Source: Ferruginibacter sp.
Lineage (GTDB): Bacteria > Bacteroidota > Bacteroidia > Chitinophagales > Chitinophagaceae
Assembly: GCA_019638525.1 (NCBI GenBank)
Contig: JAHBTO010000004.1
Coordinates: 124,001 to 188,000, forward strand
DNA: 64,000 bases
Direction: 5' to 3'
Shown here piece by piece: positions 62,384 through 64,000 of the stretch; position 1 is the stretch's first letter, and each line of letters starts with the position of its first letter. A program made the translations under genes and the position numbers. A model generated the notes under the pieces. It was not told the origin of the DNA, ran no database searches, and was given only the letters and a program-made list of their open reading frames with translations.

Positions 62384-64000
62384 TTAACGTAACAATACTG
62401 AAGTACCTTGTTTCCTGTGTACCACGCCATCTACATCCACTGCCTCAATCATCCAAACAACTGTTTGTGTATCTTGTTTCACACCATTTATCCTGCCATC
62501 CCACCCGGGCCGGTCGCTTTGCATTTGGAATAATAACTTACCCCATCGGTTGTAAACCCTAAAATAATTTACCGTACGAAAACCCATCAACAATGGCCGC
62601 AGGTAATCATTTAGCCCGTTATCATCAGGTGTAAAAGTTGTTGGCACATAAATTTCAATCTTCTTATGTGTTTTTACAAATTGTGTATCTATGGTTATAC
62701 ATCCTTTATCTGTTGTTAATTTAATAGTATACAATCGAGGGAACTCTCCTTTAAAATTTGGTGTATAACTACTTGGAAAATCGAGGTTAATGGATGGTTG
62801 CCATAACACATTATTACCAATTTGCCTTGCCTGCAATGGTTCCGGAAAATTGATAACCGCATCCTTATCAGGATACCTTGTACCCGGTGTTGGCGCTTCA
62901 ATAACCACATCTACCTGCTTAACCGTTAATGGTAATGGGCATTGGCTTGTATTTACCGATAAACTGATAGTGTATGTTCCCGGTTGCGGATAACTATAAA
63001 CAGGGTTGGCTACAGCAGATGTTTGCCCGTTTCCAAAATCCCACAGGTAATTTAGCGTGGTTGATGTATTATTGAATGTTTTATTAATGATGGGAACCTG
63101 AGTATTTGTGCAAATAGATTCTGCCGAAAAATCTGCAACTGCAAATGGAAGTACTTTTACATTTACTATACTGCTATCAGCGCAACCTTTATCGGATGTT
63201 ACCAGCAACTTAACAACATAATCGCCGGGCAAAACATAACTATGCGATACATCTGTTGTATTTAATGTTGTTCCATCACCCATCGTCCACACGTATTGCA
63301 TGGTACCACTAAAAATGGTACTTGTATTAGTAAGATTAAAAAGGTTATTGGCAAAACACTGTTGTGCATTAGGTACGGTAAACCCTGCAACCGGCGAAGC
63401 ATTTACGGTAACATTAAAACTCACACTATCAGGACAACTGTTATCTGTATCAACCAACAGTTTTACCAGGTAATTACCCGGCTGTGCGTAGCTGTACACA
63501 ACATCTTTACTGTTTACAATATTACCATCACCCATATCCCATGTGTAATACAGGTTACCGGTAGCCTGGCTGGTAGTATTGGTAAATACAAACTTATTAT
63601 CCTTAAAGCATTGTTCGTTTGTATTGATAGTAAATCCTGCCACAGGGCTTTCATATACATTTACAACCTGCACAGTACTATCAATACATCCGCTATCTGA
63701 TAAAGCTACCAGCTTAACATTATAAGTGCCGGGGGTACTATAACTATAAGTAACATCTGTACTAGTAAAAATTGTTCCGTCGCCCATGCTCCAGGTATAT
63801 TGCATGTTACCAGATGATATGGTACTGTTGTTGGTAAATACAAACTGGTTATTTTTAAAACACTGGTTAAGTGTGTTTGTATTAAAAGCAGCCTGCGGAG
63901 CCGGGTTGATTGTAATTGATTTTACATCGGTATTACTACTGCAACCTACAAAACTAAAAACCGTGGCATAATAATCGCCAGTTTGTAAAACCGTGTATTG
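62384..64000 (-). CDS. PKD-repeat protein with T9SS type B (gliding-motility) C-terminal domain, partial
   Basis: The reading frame is open to the window edge, giving 538 C-terminal residues; the start is outside. Three near-identical 82-84-residue PKD repeats start at QCFKNNQF, QCFKDNKF and QCFANNLF, with a fourth divergent one after them. Each has the WxMGDG and DVxxSYxxPGxYxVKL core. The final 90 residues (VPTTFTPDDNGLNDYLRPLL, YNRWGKLLFQM) are the gliding-motility C-terminal sorting domain of type IX cargo. It is probably a large surface adhesin or motility-associated protein. Confidence 0.9.
   Translation of the reverse strand, partial: QYTVLQTGDYYATVFSFVGCSSNTDVKSITINPAPQAAFNTNTLNQCFKNNQFVFTNNSTISSGNMQYTWSMGDGTIFTSTDVTYSYSTPGTYNVKLVALSDSGCIDSTVQVVNVYESPVAGFTINTNEQCFKDNKFVFTNTTSQATGNLYYTWDMGDGNIVNSKDVVYSYAQPGNYLVKLLVDTDNSCPDSVSFNVTVNASPVAGFTVPNAQQCFANNLFNLTNTSTIFSGTMQYVWTMGDGTTLNTTDVSHSYVLPGDYVVKLLVTSDKGCADSSIVNVKVLPFAVADFSAESICTNTQVPIINKTFNNTSTTLNYLWDFGNGQTSAVANPVYSYPQPGTYTISLSVNTSQCPLPLTVKQVDVVIEAPTPGTRYPDKDAVINFPEPLQARQIGNNVLWQPSINLDFPSSYTPNFKGEFPRLYTIKLTTDKGCITIDTQFVKTHKKIEIYVPTTFTPDDNGLNDYLRPLLMGFRTVNYFRVYNRWGKLLFQMQSDRPGWDGRINGVKQDTQTVVWMIEAVDVDGVVHRKQGTSVLLR

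Noticed and set aside
1..64000. Search for CRISPR arrays, IS elements, toxin-antitoxin or phage genes
   Set aside because: None found by eye; no direct repeats with regular spacers, transposase or integrase motifs were seen.

Overview
The window reads as a chromosomal segment of a member of the Bacteroidota, most likely family Chitinophagaceae. Several signals point there. Many genes carry the Bacteroidetes promoter element TAnnTTTG just upstream of their starts, and Shine-Dalgarno-like sites are essentially absent. Type IX secretion sorting domains occur (type A at 59869-61710, type B at 62384-64000). The rpmB-rpmG-DUF4295-ftsY-rimO cluster is present, as are bacillithiol genes and a DUF2723 membrane protein. 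Base composition is AT-rich throughout. I see no insertion sequence, prophage, CRISPR array, rRNA operon or integrated element; one tRNA (Leu-CAA) is present. The window is mostly core metabolism and envelope biology.

Layout: 1-707 is the 5' part of a leftward LYS1/alanine-dehydrogenase-like gene that runs off the edge. Then come hscB, tRNA-Leu, a secreted GH27 alpha-galactosidase and a compact gnd-zwf-pgl operon (oxidative pentose phosphate pathway). A leftward CBS protein and bshC (bacillithiol synthesis) follow, then two tandem diheme cytochrome c lipoproteins. The leftward block 11466-15029 is rpmB, rpmG, DUF4295, ftsY, rimO. 15163-18658 holds a beta-helix/PA14 exported protein, an OsmC protein and an EamA transporter. 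18911-24997 holds a large DUF2723 protein and a VWA + MoxR-like ATPase pair. 25113-30855 is leftward: a class C serine hydrolase, murB, priA, plsC.

31098-36515 is rightward: clpS-aat (N-degron pathway), an acyl-CoA dehydrogenase, a YggS-type PLP protein, a TonB-like protein and folC. 36530-40207 is leftward: a NUDIX hydrolase, a BstA-like DinB protein, an FKBP isomerase, an ABC ATPase and fbp. Aspartate kinase, an L,D-transpeptidase and hpd follow. purK and purE then flank a complete RND efflux operon (adaptor, pump, TolC). The rest is two small membrane proteins, an envelope-linked run miaB / sigma-54 activator / lptE / TPR protein / secG / mltG, a YihY protein and the T9SS cargo genes with a thioredoxin-like protein between them.

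No large undescribed system is evident. The most unusual signals are: (i) degenerate heptanucleotide tandem arrays, one filling the region in front of the VWA gene and similar short runs inside the yggS-like and murB coding sequences; (ii) a 30-codon leaderless small ORF followed by a long hairpin ahead of hpd, possibly a leader or attenuator; (iii) a rightward intrinsic terminator at 13151-13179 with no rightward gene before it, implying an unannotated short transcript; (iv) the VWA/ATPase pair of unknown client. Functions below rest on motif recognition by eye; no database search was run.
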